Assembly: GCA_023379805.1 (NCBI GenBank)
Contig: JAMCPI010000003.1
Coordinates: 62,001-126,000, forward strand
DNA length: 64,000 bases
Direction of reading: 5' to 3'
Origin: Nitrososphaerota archaeon
GTDB taxonomy: Archaea; Thermoproteota; Nitrososphaeria; Nitrososphaerales; JACPRH01
Part shown: positions 17,276 to 25,779 of the stretch, in pieces
Position numbering within the stretch: the first letter of the stretch is position 1
How the letters are laid out: every line of letters begins with the position of its first letter
Program-made: the position numbers and the translations under genes
The notes under the pieces: generated by a model
Database searches by the model: none
The model's input: the letters and a program-made list of their open reading frames with translations, nothing else
What the model was told of the DNA's origin: nothing

Positions 17276-18070
17276 TTGGCTAACTATATTCCGCTTATCA
17301 CGACGATAGTTGCCTCAGTTTTTACTATTCTTCTTCTCTGGCAGTATATTCATCGAAAGAAGATTCATCAACTGGTCTGGACGACCGCTATGGCGCTCTA
17401 CGCTATCTCTGCCTTCGCAGAGTTCCTAGCTAATCCTGACATGCTCGGCCCCAGTATTCCTCTCATCAAGGTCTACTATGTCAGCGCTGGACCTCTAGTC
17501 GGCCTGCTCGGCGCCGGAGTCCTATACTTGCTGGTGAAACGCAAATTCGCAAACATCTACTTAGGCGCAGTAGTGGTCCTTGCTATAGCCCTCCTCGGCG
17601 CGGTTGCGCTAGCCGATTTTAACCAAGGGAAGATCGACGAAAGTTTCCAGAAAGGACTCGCTCAAGGCTTCCATGAGGTATCAACCTCTTTTCCTCCTAC
17701 TGCACGAATCCCCTTTGCAGTGCTGAGCGCTACTGGCGGCATCGTCTTGGTCGTAGGCGCCCTCTACAGCTTCGTACGCGACAGAAGCCGAACCTACAAT
17801 ATTCCACTTCTACTCGGCGGCTTACTGCCCTCAATCGGCGGATCCCTCCTCGGGTTACTGAACAGCGCAGATGTTTTCTTCGAGTTCGAGTTGGCTGGCA
17901 CAGTTTTTCTCTTCGCCGGGTTCGTGATGAGCATGCGGTACATCATCAGCAAGAAACCGGTAAAAGAAGCCGCTAAGCCTACTGAAGAGGCTGCAAAAAC
18001 CTCTGAAGAGACTGAAACAAAAACCAAGGCTCCTAAGAAGTCTAACAAAGAAGATACTAAGACCCACTGA
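17276..18070 (+). CDS. Polytopic membrane protein of unknown function
   Basis: 264 residues from the TTG at 17276 (begins MANYIPLITTIVASVF), favoured over the longer in-frame TTG at 17189 because a TATA box sits 25-32 bases upstream. About seven hydrophobic helices are visible (first at residues 5-24, last around 215-235), followed by a hydrophilic Lys/Glu/Thr-rich tail of about 35 residues that is probably cytoplasmic. Seven-helix topology without a recognisable family signature. It follows tRNA-His on the same strand. A sensor or transporter function cannot be told from sequence. Confidence 0.65.
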   Translation: MANYIPLITTIVASVFTILLLWQYIHRKKIHQLVWTTAMALYAISAFAEFLANPDMLGPSIPLIKVYYVSAGPLVGLLGAGVLYLLVKRKFANIYLGAVVVLAIALLGAVALADFNQGKIDESFQKGLAQGFHEVSTSFPPTARIPFAVLSATGGIVLVVGALYSFVRDRSRTYNIPLLLGGLLPSIGGSLLGLLNSADVFFEFELAGTVFLFAGFVMSMRYIISKKPVKEAAKPTEEAAKTSEETETKTKAPKKSNKEDTKTH

Positions 18071-18450
18071 ATCAACTGCTCACCTACAGTTCCTAGATGT
18101 TTGTTTTTCTTCAGTTCGGTAGAGTATACTCAGATTTGTAGACGACTTAGAATCTTGATCGCCAACAGATGCTTAGCCGTCTTTAGACCCAAGTTTCTGA
18201 TCTGTATACTGCTTAACTCTGCTCATTTACTATCTACTAGTTTCTTGCATAGTTTAGATGTGACGATGCCTAAGGCATCTCGCCTTCTTACTCTTCATCT
18301 GTTCGCCGCGTAACTCCGCTTATTAGGCTAACTCGCATCAGGCCGAGTAGATTGGGCAAAAGAAGCAATTGTACAGAAACTGCTCTACATGTAGTAGATT
18401 CGAGTGTTGGTTATGGTTTAAGGGTTGAGCGAAGCCACGGCTTACGCAAA

Positions 18451-18594
18451 ATGAAAGTCTGCCCAGCATACGGCTCTTTGGTGAAACGTGTCAAGGCTAG
18501 CGACATGAGGTATTACTACAGATGCTCTAACTGCGAACGCACCTTTGCCTTAGGCGCCTACAAATCTATAATGAGCGAAGACCTGAGAGGTTAA
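18451..18594 (+). CDS. Possible small degenerate zinc-ribbon protein
   Basis: From the ATG at 18451 a 47-residue frame reads KVCPAYGSLVKR then YYYRCSNCERTFALGA. It resembles a zinc ribbon in which the second cysteine of the first knuckle (CPxCG) has become tyrosine. The frame extends upstream to 18352 without similarity to anything. It may be a decayed ribbon protein or a real protein that no longer binds zinc. Weak support. Confidence 0.3.
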   Translation: MKVCPAYGSLVKRVKASDMRYYYRCSNCERTFALGAYKSIMSEDLRG

Positions 18595-18728
18595 CCGCAA
18601 AACCCATTCGATCAAACATGAATCCTTGATCCCTTACTTCTTATTCCAAAACCAGCTTCACTGTGAGCGGAAGCGCTGTAAACCTAGACACCTTAATGTT
18701 TTAATCACATAGGTTCGATGCTGGAAGT

Positions 18729-20132
18729 ATGCGGATTACCATCGATCTGCTTCAGAAGGCGCTTCAAAATATCAGTCAAGTAAGTTACGCTGAAGCCCGG
18801 TACCACCATCGTATACGGAATGAGATTACTGTTGGGAACGGTGCCGTTGAAGAGGCAAAATCAACTCAGAATGAAGGGGTCGGTTTCAGAGTGCTGGTTA
18901 ACGGCGCTTGGGGTTTCGCCAGCACCAGCGACACCAGCTTACAGGTCATGGTTAAGACCTTGAATGATGCTTTTGGGATGGCGAAGATCTCCGCCTCCGC
19001 TAAGAAGACGAAGATATCTGGGCTGGCTGAGGCTAAGCTCGCAAAGGGTGTTTTTCGTTCTCCGGTCGACGGTTCACTTGAGGATCACAGCCTCGAAGAG
19101 AAGATGAATCTTGTGACGGAGATTGAAGCGTCTACTCGTAAACACTTCGACACGGTGAAGTCTGCCGCCTGCACCTATCGTGAGCTTATAGATCACAAGC
19201 TGATAGCTAGCAGTGACGGTGCTGCCGCGGAGATTTTAGACTCTAAGCCTGAGTTCAGGATTACGGCGGTGGCGTCGAAGAACAGTGAGCGGATAAGCGC
19301 TTCCGAGACCGTCGGCGTCACAGGCGGATGGAACGATCTCTTCAGAAAGGACAGCGCTGAGGAGATGTCGAGAAAGGCCGCCGAGACCGCTAAGAACCTT
19401 CTTGACGCTAAGGAGCCTAAGGGCGAGCGTGCAACCGTAATTCTTGATCCGGGGATGGTGGGGCTCATCGCTCACGAGGCTATTGGGCATACTGTTGAGG
19501 CTGACTTCGTTCTTTCAGGCTCGATTGTCAAGGGGAAGATGGGGACACGGATTGCGAGTGAGCTGGTGACACTGGTGGACAGCGGCTACTCAGATATTGC
19601 GGGCGGAGCAGCTGGAGTACTTCTTGTCGATGACGAAGGAGTGCCTGCGCGTAAAACCGTGGTGATTGAGAAAGGTTTTCTCAGATCCTATCTTCACAAC
19701 AGGGAGACTGCTGCAGAGTTCGGGGTGGCTCCTACTGGGAACGCAAGAGCCTTCGAGTACTCTGATGAACCGTTGATACGGATGAGGAACACCTACATTG
19801 AGCCCGGTGACTACACGACTGAAGAGATGATCCGCGAAGTGAAGCACGGTTACCTGTTGAAGGGGCCGCGAAGCGGTCAGGCTGACGCTAACGGCGAATT
19901 CATGTTCGGAGCCCAGGAAGCCTACTTGATTGAGAAGGGTGAAGTAAAGGATCTTTTGAAGGGTGTAACTATCAGCGGCCGCGCTCTAGATGTGTTGAAG
20001 ACGGTTGATGCTCTAGGCCGAGACTTCGCCTATGACATTGGAGCCGGTTACTGCGGGAAGAAGCAGCTAGCCAAGGTTGACGGCGGCGGCCCGCATCTCA
20101 GATGCAAGGCGTTGATTGGAGGTGTCCAGTAG
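18729..20132 (+). CDS. tldD: TldD metalloprotease subunit
   Basis: 467 residues, full length for the family. The zinc motif HEAIGHTVEAD (around residue 248) is intact, as are the downstream GNARAFEYSDEPLIRMRNTYIEPGD region and the ISGRALDVLKTVDALG C-terminal block. TldD and TldE form a heterodimeric (possibly oligomeric) protease that cleaves unfolded or small peptides inside a cavity; known roles are in peptide-antibiotic maturation and toxin turnover. Four bases separate it from the next gene, so the two are cotranscribed. The ATG is used. Confidence 0.93.
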   Translation: MRITIDLLQKALQNISQVSYAEARYHHRIRNEITVGNGAVEEAKSTQNEGVGFRVLVNGAWGFASTSDTSLQVMVKTLNDAFGMAKISASAKKTKISGLAEAKLAKGVFRSPVDGSLEDHSLEEKMNLVTEIEASTRKHFDTVKSAACTYRELIDHKLIASSDGAAAEILDSKPEFRITAVASKNSERISASETVGVTGGWNDLFRKDSAEEMSRKAAETAKNLLDAKEPKGERATVILDPGMVGLIAHEAIGHTVEADFVLSGSIVKGKMGTRIASELVTLVDSGYSDIAGGAAGVLLVDDEGVPARKTVVIEKGFLRSYLHNRETAAEFGVAPTGNARAFEYSDEPLIRMRNTYIEPGDYTTEEMIREVKHGYLLKGPRSGQADANGEFMFGAQEAYLIEKGEVKDLLKGVTISGRALDVLKTVDALGRDFAYDIGAGYCGKKQLAKVDGGGPHLRCKALIGGVQ

Positions 20133-20135
20133 ACC

Positions 20136-21488
20136 GTGATGAATCTTACTGAGAACGAGCTTCTAGAGATATGCAGCTTAACCGTTAAGCAGGCTGTTGC
20201 GAAGGGAGCTGATGAAGCTGAAGCTTACGGTGTCTCCTCGATGGAGAGCGAGGCAGCTATCGAGCGGAACGACATTATGCTCGGCAAGTATCATCAGGCA
20301 TCCGGATTAGGCATCCGGGTTCTTAAGAACCGGGCTTTAGGCTTCTCCTCGATTAACAGGCTGGGTCGAGTACAGATTGACTCCGCGGTTGATGCGGCGT
20401 TGCAGATAGCTTCAAGAGGCTCATCTGACCCCTATAATGTTCTACCGAAACCCTCTAAGATTCCTCGGCTATCAGGTATTCTTGATCCTAAGGCTGAGAG
20501 CTTCAGCTCCGAAGAAACGTTGAGACACGCAGTTGATCTGCTTGAGATCGCTAAGAGCTACGATAAGCGGGTTACGGTTGACAGCGGAGGCTTCAACACC
20601 TCTCTCTACTCTCACGCGATCGTGAACTCTAACGGCGTAGAAGGCAGCGAGTCAGGCAGCGTCTTCTCTTGGTTCATTATGGGAATGGCTATTCAAGGCG
20701 AAGAGGTTTCGAGCTTCGACTTCCAGTTCGACGGCTCCCACCACATGAAGAACATCGACGTTCGCACCACCGCGAACCGGTTCTCTGAGAACGTCGTGTC
20801 CTCCCTAGGCTCCAAGCAGTGCGAAGCCTGCAAAGGCACACTTATCCTGAGCCCTGAAGCAGCTATTGAGCTGGTTCTGCAGACGCTGATGAGTTCCGTC
20901 AATTCGAACAACATTCAGAAAGGACGGAGCAAGCTGGCTGGTCGCCTAGGGGAGCAGATAGCCTCCAGCGGGTTAACTATCACCGACGATGCTACCTGGA
21001 CTGAAGGGTTAGCTGCAGGCGGCTTCGACAGAGAAGGTGTTCCACACCAGCCGCTCACCGTGGTTGAAAACGGGGTGCTGCGCTCCTATCTTTACAACAC
21101 CTACACCGCGGCCCGAGAAGGCGTCAAGAGCACTGGACACGCCGTAGGCGATGAGGAGTCTTCGCCCCGCGTCGGGACATCAAATGTTCTGATGCAGCCC
21201 GGTAACAGCAGCTTGGAGAAGCTGTTGAAAGAGGTTCGCCGCGGCATCTTGGTGACAAGGTTCTCAGGGAACGTAAACCCGATCAGCGGAGACTTCTCAG
21301 GCGTAGTAAAAGGCGGTCATCTTATTGTGAACGGCGAAAAGGTGCATCCGTTAAAGGAGACCCTGATAGCTGGAAACGTCTTCGAACTCCTCCAAAACAT
21401 CTCAGGCATATCGAAAGAACGGCAGAAGATCTTCAACTTCTACCTACCCTACATAAGGGCGGAAAACATCTCAGTAACCAGCGGCTAA
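20136..21488 (+). CDS. tldE: TldE/PmbA, partner subunit of TldD
   Basis: 450 residues of the PmbA/TldE family. It lacks an HExxxH motif, as expected for TldE, but keeps the family segments GLGIRVLKNRALGFSS, TEGLAAGGFDREGVPHQP, NGVLRSYLYNTYTAAREGVKSTG and GDFSGVVKGG. A GTG at 20136 directly followed by ATG at 20139 are alternative starts; ggaggtg at 20118-20124 is 11 or 14 bases away. Forms the active protease with TldD, whose stop codon lies three bases upstream. Confidence 0.93.
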   Translation: MMNLTENELLEICSLTVKQAVAKGADEAEAYGVSSMESEAAIERNDIMLGKYHQASGLGIRVLKNRALGFSSINRLGRVQIDSAVDAALQIASRGSSDPYNVLPKPSKIPRLSGILDPKAESFSSEETLRHAVDLLEIAKSYDKRVTVDSGGFNTSLYSHAIVNSNGVEGSESGSVFSWFIMGMAIQGEEVSSFDFQFDGSHHMKNIDVRTTANRFSENVVSSLGSKQCEACKGTLILSPEAAIELVLQTLMSSVNSNNIQKGRSKLAGRLGEQIASSGLTITDDATWTEGLAAGGFDREGVPHQPLTVVENGVLRSYLYNTYTAAREGVKSTGHAVGDEESSPRVGTSNVLMQPGNSSLEKLLKEVRRGILVTRFSGNVNPISGDFSGVVKGGHLIVNGEKVHPLKETLIAGNVFELLQNISGISKERQKIFNFYLPYIRAENISVTSG

Positions 21489-21715
21489 CCGGGTTAAACC
21501 AAACTACCAGACTTACATCAGGCATCCAGAAATCGTTAATAGCTGAATGAGCCGATAGGAGATCTGCGAAAAAGGCGGATTCTAGAGGTGTCCGGCGTGC
21601 AATCGACGGGCAATCTGACCGGTTAATCCGGGGTGACGAATATGCGCCGGGCATCGGAAAAACCGTTTAATGTGGCTGAAACCTTAAATTACAAACTACG
21701 GAAGACCCGTCCACA

Positions 21716-21817
21716 GGGCCGGTAGTTCAGTGGTAGAAACAGGCATGAATTATGGCCTGCTGAAGTGTCCGCCTCGCACGCGGGAGGTCGGGGGTTCAAA
21801 TCCCCCCCGGTCCACCA
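21716..21817 (+). tRNA. tRNA-Ala (CGC) with an intron at the D-stem/anticodon-stem junction
   Basis: Acceptor GGGCCGG with CCGGTCC, discriminator A and encoded CCA. Anticodon stem tccgc/gcggg with loop ctCGCac (anticodon 21775-21777), variable aggtc, T-arm ggggg-ttcaaat-ccccc. Between D-stem bases gaa (21736-21738) and tg-tccgc lie 27 extra bases (21739-21765) containing a caggc/gcctg stem; removing them gives a standard tRNA with D-stem gttc/gaat. The splice points are ambiguous by a few bases because gaa recurs at the intron end. Intron near position 24-26 is non-canonical. Confidence 0.9.
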
Positions 21818-21894
21818 GTTATTGGTTTCGTTTCCGGGTAGTTGCTCTATTATTTAGCGGTCTCATTGACTAGTTGAACGGAATAGATATGTTG

Positions 21895-23763
21895 CTATTG
21901 TGCTAGGTTTATTGTTGCGATTTCTTTTAGTGTGTCTATGTTGTTTGCTTTGATTTTTTCTGTGGAGATCGTGTATAGTGTTTCGCCGATGTAAAGGCTT
22001 CTAAGTATTTCGTTTGAGGAGTACATGTAGTAGCCGCTTTTCAGGAATATTTCGGTATCATCTATGTGGGTTAGTGTTCCTTTAAGCGTAACTCCCTTGG
22101 TCGCATCAATGTGCAGCACGTAGGCTCCTTGGAACACGTATTCCCCGTATGCTTCTGGGGGTGCTCCTCGTGGATATTTTTCTGGGAGGATTCTTGCTTC
22201 AAGTATGGGTAAGACCATGAGGCCATTTCTTGCGTCGAAGAGTAGTGCGTGTGGATCGTGTAGGACTGATGATTCGGTTCCTCTATCACCTATCACGTAT
22301 TGGCTTACTTCTTTGGGGTTGTTTACGTCAGCTATGTTGAAGAGCGATATTTTGACTCCTTGATAGAGTGCGAAGTCTCCTTGCTTTGATTCAACCGCGT
22401 CTTTTCCTATGCCGATTAAGTGGTTTTCGTCGAATGGGTGGAGGTAGTTCGAGTATCCGGGGATTTTGAGTTTTCCTAATACCTTTGGTGCTTGAGGGTC
22501 ACTTAGATCTAGTGCGAATAATGGGTCCACTTTCTTGAAGGTTACAAGATAGCCTTTTGCACCTATGAATCGTGCTGAGTATATTTGTTCTCCCGGGGCT
22601 AGATCTTCGAGTGTCCCGACAGTTTTTAGCTGCTGGTTTAAGATGTATATGTTGTTGCTGAGTGTGCTTGATCTTTCCCGGCTAAATGTGCTTGTGGTGG
22701 TTGCTATTCTCAGGTGGTTTTCGAACTCGTCCATCGAGTACTGGTTAAGGATTCTGCCCTGAACTGTTCCTGTTGCCTCGATTTTTACTGTTCCTCGGTT
22801 AATGGAGATTCTGTGGATGACGGTTTTGCCTTCGTTTGTCCACCGGTCTCCATCAGGTAAAACCACGTAGATGTTTCGCTGTGAGACGTATAGTGTGGTT
22901 GCGAAGCCTGTTAGCATGACCTTCATAGCGGGTTCTGCGGTCTCATCCTGAATGTTCACTGCTATGATTATCGTGTAGGATGAGGATGTATCGCCGTTGT
23001 CTGAGTACCGGATTTCGTTTACTGGCACTTCTTCTGTTTTTCCGTCAGAGTTTATTGCGGGGAGAACAACTTCGTGTTTGTCCTGTGTATATTTTACTGC
23101 TGATTGGGAGGCTACTATGTATACCCAATCGTCGATCATTCTTGAATTTATGTAGGTTCCATTCATTGAGATGTCGCGGATAAGTCTGGGACTATTTTTC
23201 TGGGCGGTGTCGTAAATCTTTACGTGAAATCCGATTGCGTAGGGCGCAATCATCAAGTCTCTCTTAATTGCTGGCTCTCTCCCGACTGGTGGTTCATTCC
23301 TGAAAAACGATTTTTCTTCGAAAAGCACCAATCTATCTTTAGCTATGAAAAGCCCCCTTATTCCGCCTTCTACTGAGGAATTTGAAAGAACCTTCATCTG
23401 GTCAGTGGGATAAGCGTTTACAATCATGAACTTGTTTCCAGAAGCTAGGTAGATGTATTTTCCATCCGTTTTCACAATATCTGCTTCATCTACACCTGCA
23501 ACTTGAACATTGGTTTCACTATATTCGGCTGTTGCTTGAGGCGCTGCCAGGGCCAAATTACCTTTCTCCAAGAATACGGTGCCTCGATACTGAGGACTGC
23601 TCAATCCTTTCTCTATATACGAGTCTAGTTCCTGCATCGAGCTGAACGCTTTAAGTCCTTCAGTTTCAATATCCGGAGTTTCTACAGTATCTAATACTGA
23701 TACTATTGATATCACTAAAAACGCTGCTAGAAACGCACCAGCCACTGATCTTCTGATCATCAT
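21895..23763 (-). CDS. Secreted beta-propeller domain protein (Beta_propel family)
   Basis: 622 residues with an N-terminal hydrophobic signal/anchor (residues 5-24, VAGAFLAAFLVISIVSVL). The mature part carries the archaeal secreted propeller motif QVAGVDEADIVKTDGKYIYLASGNK, later GIRGLFIAKDRLVLFEEK, FIGAKGYLVTFKKVDPLFALDLS-type strands and DPQAPKVLGKLKIPGYSNYLHPF-type repeats, matching the COG4880/Beta_propel proteins distantly related to WD40. Probably extracellular and attached by its N-terminal helix; ligand unknown. GC is lower than neighbouring genes. Convergent with nothing; upstream gap to DedA is 222 bases. Confidence 0.85.
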   Translation of the reverse strand: MMIRRSVAGAFLAAFLVISIVSVLDTVETPDIETEGLKAFSSMQELDSYIEKGLSSPQYRGTVFLEKGNLALAAPQATAEYSETNVQVAGVDEADIVKTDGKYIYLASGNKFMIVNAYPTDQMKVLSNSSVEGGIRGLFIAKDRLVLFEEKSFFRNEPPVGREPAIKRDLMIAPYAIGFHVKIYDTAQKNSPRLIRDISMNGTYINSRMIDDWVYIVASQSAVKYTQDKHEVVLPAINSDGKTEEVPVNEIRYSDNGDTSSSYTIIIAVNIQDETAEPAMKVMLTGFATTLYVSQRNIYVVLPDGDRWTNEGKTVIHRISINRGTVKIEATGTVQGRILNQYSMDEFENHLRIATTTSTFSRERSSTLSNNIYILNQQLKTVGTLEDLAPGEQIYSARFIGAKGYLVTFKKVDPLFALDLSDPQAPKVLGKLKIPGYSNYLHPFDENHLIGIGKDAVESKQGDFALYQGVKISLFNIADVNNPKEVSQYVIGDRGTESSVLHDPHALLFDARNGLMVLPILEARILPEKYPRGAPPEAYGEYVFQGAYVLHIDATKGVTLKGTLTHIDDTEIFLKSGYYMYSSNEILRSLYIGETLYTISTEKIKANNIDTLKEIATINLAQ

Positions 23764-23985
23764 GATCCCGCATTATGGATGCCTAGCTTTTGGTATTAAT
23801 CCAGTGATTAGAACTAGCTGTACAGAATTTAGAACAGTTGGGGGACACATTGGCTTAATTCGTCTTACCACTGGAGTTATCCCGATCCTCACTTTCGCTC
23901 CTCCAGATCCGCCGTCTTGCGTCAATGGAAATGGATATTTGCCCCAATACTTCTCTATGGTGTATTAATGGCGTGATGTTGTTCT

Positions 23986-24747
23986 GTGAACTCCCTTGGT
24001 AGATTCAACGATGGCAAATTCGTGCTTTTGCTGGCGGTATCGCTTGCGGCGGTAGGGCTGCTTGTTTTCGATCTTCTTGAGAGCATGGGTTTCTCTGTCG
24101 GTTTAGGTTCCTCTTCTGTGTATCAGTTGCTTGCAGGCATTACTGCGTGGAGTTTAGAGGTGATGTCCGCCTACAGCGGGCTCGCGATTTTTGTTTTGAT
24201 GGTGATGGAGAGCAGCTCGCTGCCTGTACCCAGCGAGGTTGTTCTTCCATTCGCTGGTTTTATGGCGCAAACCGGGAAACTAAGCTTCGAATACGGGTTG
24301 CTTCTATCGACAGCAGGTGCAATGATAGGATCGTATGTTGACTACTATATTGGACGAATCCTAGGTTCATCAGAGTGGCTTCAGAGGAACAAGCTCTTCC
24401 ACAGAGGCTTGGTCTCTGCCAACAAGTGGTTTGACAAATACGGTGCAATCACCGTGTTCGCCTGCAGGTTTATTGTAGGTGTGAGGACACTGATTTCAAT
24501 TCCAGCCGGCGCCTCGGGAATGAGTAAGTGGAAGTTCGGAGTCTACACCCTGTTAGGATGCGTAATCTGGAATGTCTCACTAATGTATGCCGGCTACTAT
24601 CTGGCGGAGCGTTGGGATGAAGCAGGATCAATCTTCAACAGAACAATCATACCGATAGCTGCAGTAATTTTACTTATAGCTGTAGGCGCGTACTTCATCA
24701 AGCAACGATATCAAAAAGAGAATCTAAAAGAAGACTCTGCTCAGTAG
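23986..24747 (+). CDS. DedA/SNARE-associated family membrane protein
   Basis: 253 residues. The conserved re-entrant motif ESSSLPVPSEVVLPFAGFMAQ and the later RFIVGVRTLISIPAGASGMSKWKF segment (with the family arginine) are intact, plus five to six hydrophobic helices. An extra N-terminal helix precedes the core. DedA proteins are proton-linked lipid flippases/envelope homeostasis proteins. The start is GTG; convergent with the SHOCT gene, stops 38 bases apart. Confidence 0.88.
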   Translation: MNSLGRFNDGKFVLLLAVSLAAVGLLVFDLLESMGFSVGLGSSSVYQLLAGITAWSLEVMSAYSGLAIFVLMVMESSSLPVPSEVVLPFAGFMAQTGKLSFEYGLLLSTAGAMIGSYVDYYIGRILGSSEWLQRNKLFHRGLVSANKWFDKYGAITVFACRFIVGVRTLISIPAGASGMSKWKFGVYTLLGCVIWNVSLMYAGYYLAERWDEAGSIFNRTIIPIAAVILLIAVGAYFIKQRYQKENLKEDSAQ

Positions 24748-24785
24748 CGAGATGCAGGTGAAAGAAAAAAGTGATGAAGGGCTAG

Positions 24786-25169
24786 TTAGCTCTTTTCCGC
24801 CAAGTCCTTCATCATCTGGTCGAACTGCTCCTTTGTGATTTCTCCCCTCGCGTATCGCTGCCTTAGAATCTCTGTTGCGTCAACGTGGTGCCAGTAGCCG
24901 CGGTAATAGTAACCTCGCCGCCAGCCCCAGCCCCAGAAGAACCAGCGTCCCACTAAGAAGATTAGGAATATGAAGATCAGGAAACCGAATGGGAAGAAAA
25001 AGAATGGACGCGGATAGAAGTAGTAGCCGTAGGTTCGCATTGCTGGCATTGTGAAGAAGAACGGGCTGATGAAGAGCCCGATTAGGAGCAGTATGATGAG
25101 TCCGCCGATGACTGGGTCGATTACCCCTCTTCTGCTGTTGTTATCTGTGCTTCCTTGCGGATTCTGCAT
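24786..25169 (-). CDS. Two-helix membrane protein with C-terminal SHOCT domain
   Basis: 127 residues: a Gly/Asn-rich start, a first helix (about 20-40), an aromatic Tyr/Phe-rich stretch, a second helix (about 55-75), a Trp/Tyr/Arg-rich segment, then a SHOCT motif ATEILRQRYARGEITKEQFD. SHOCT domains are short C-terminal modules seen in membrane proteins and thought to aid oligomerisation. Divergent from the padR gene; the shared gap contains the tandem operator at 25215-25242, so both may be controlled together. Confidence 0.75.
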   Translation of the reverse strand: MQNPQGSTDNNSRRGVIDPVIGGLIILLLIGLFISPFFFTMPAMRTYGYYFYPRPFFFFPFGFLIFIFLIFLVGRWFFWGWGWRRGYYYRGYWHHVDATEILRQRYARGEITKEQFDQMMKDLAEKS

Positions 25170-25214
25170 CCCATTTTCACCATTGTAATTGACGTTATTC
25201 GGGTTATTTAATAT

Positions 25215-25242
25215 ATCGGAAAAACGATATCGGAAAAGCGAT
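25215..25242. promoter_or_regulatory. Tandem 14-bp operator between SHOCT and padR genes
   Basis: Two directly adjacent copies, ATCGGAAAAACGAT and ATCGGAAAAGCGAT, differ by one base and each has inverted ends (ATCG-N6-CGAT). They sit just upstream of the TATA-like gataaata (about 25246-25253) for padR and overlap the minus-strand tatattaa box for the SHOCT gene. Position and symmetry fit a PadR autoregulatory site. Confidence 0.6.
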
Positions 25243-25283
25243 TCAGATAAATAGGCCGCGCACCCTTAATCCAGCCGGTTGAT

Positions 25284-25742
25284 ATGTGGCCGTTTAGATG
25301 GATGATGCACAGGAGGCGAGGACTCCGGATGGCAATAGTCTCTATGCTTTCAGCCTCGCCTAAGAATGGGGTTGAGCTGATGGATGAAATGGAAACGATG
25401 ACTCAAGGCTGGTGGAGACCATCCCCTGGCTCAATCTACCCGCTTCTAGAACAGTTAACGAAGGACGGCATGATCAGGAAAAGAGACGACGGCAGGTACG
25501 AGTTAACTGAGAAGGCGAACGAAGAATTAGAATGGTCATTCCCAGCATTTAGGAAAGAGCGTTCACTTGACGAAATGTTCAACGAGGTAAGTGGATACGT
25601 TTCCTACATTGAGGAACTAAGCAAAACTGACCCAGCTAAGACCGAACATTATCAGGAGAAGCTAAAAACCTTGGCGGAAAGGCTGTCGGCACTCGCAGAA
25701 AAACGATCGAAAACAGCTTCCAAAGCAAAAACTAAACAATAG
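25284..25742 (+). CDS. PadR family transcriptional regulator
   Basis: 152 residues. Winged-helix domain (about 12-85) with the PadR signature GSIYPLLEQLTKDGMIRKR and wing RYELTEKANEEL, then a helical C-terminal half ending in a Lys-rich tail suitable for dimerisation. PadR repressors usually respond to small aromatic or toxic compounds and control exporters. The MFS exporter starts 37 bases downstream, forming a typical regulator-pump operon. A tandem palindromic operator lies directly upstream. Confidence 0.88.
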   Translation: MWPFRWMMHRRRGLRMAIVSMLSASPKNGVELMDEMETMTQGWWRPSPGSIYPLLEQLTKDGMIRKRDDGRYELTEKANEELEWSFPAFRKERSLDEMFNEVSGYVSYIEELSKTDPAKTEHYQEKLKTLAERLSALAEKRSKTASKAKTKQ

Positions 25743-25779
25743 CGCCGTCTTATCTCTAGCATAGAAGAGGTCGGCACTG

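Noticed and set aside
18101-18313. 70-residue plus-strand frame after the membrane protein
   Set aside because: Low-complexity Leu/Phe/Arg composition without a promoter or similarity; likely chance.
23762-23968. 68-residue plus-strand frame starting inside the beta-propeller start region
   Set aside because: Starts on the antisense of the propeller gene start and resembles nothing; the region more likely holds promoters.
25200-25260. Possible riboswitch in front of padR
   Set aside because: The repeats are short DNA dyads placed before the TATA box, so they cannot be in the transcript; an operator is the simpler reading.
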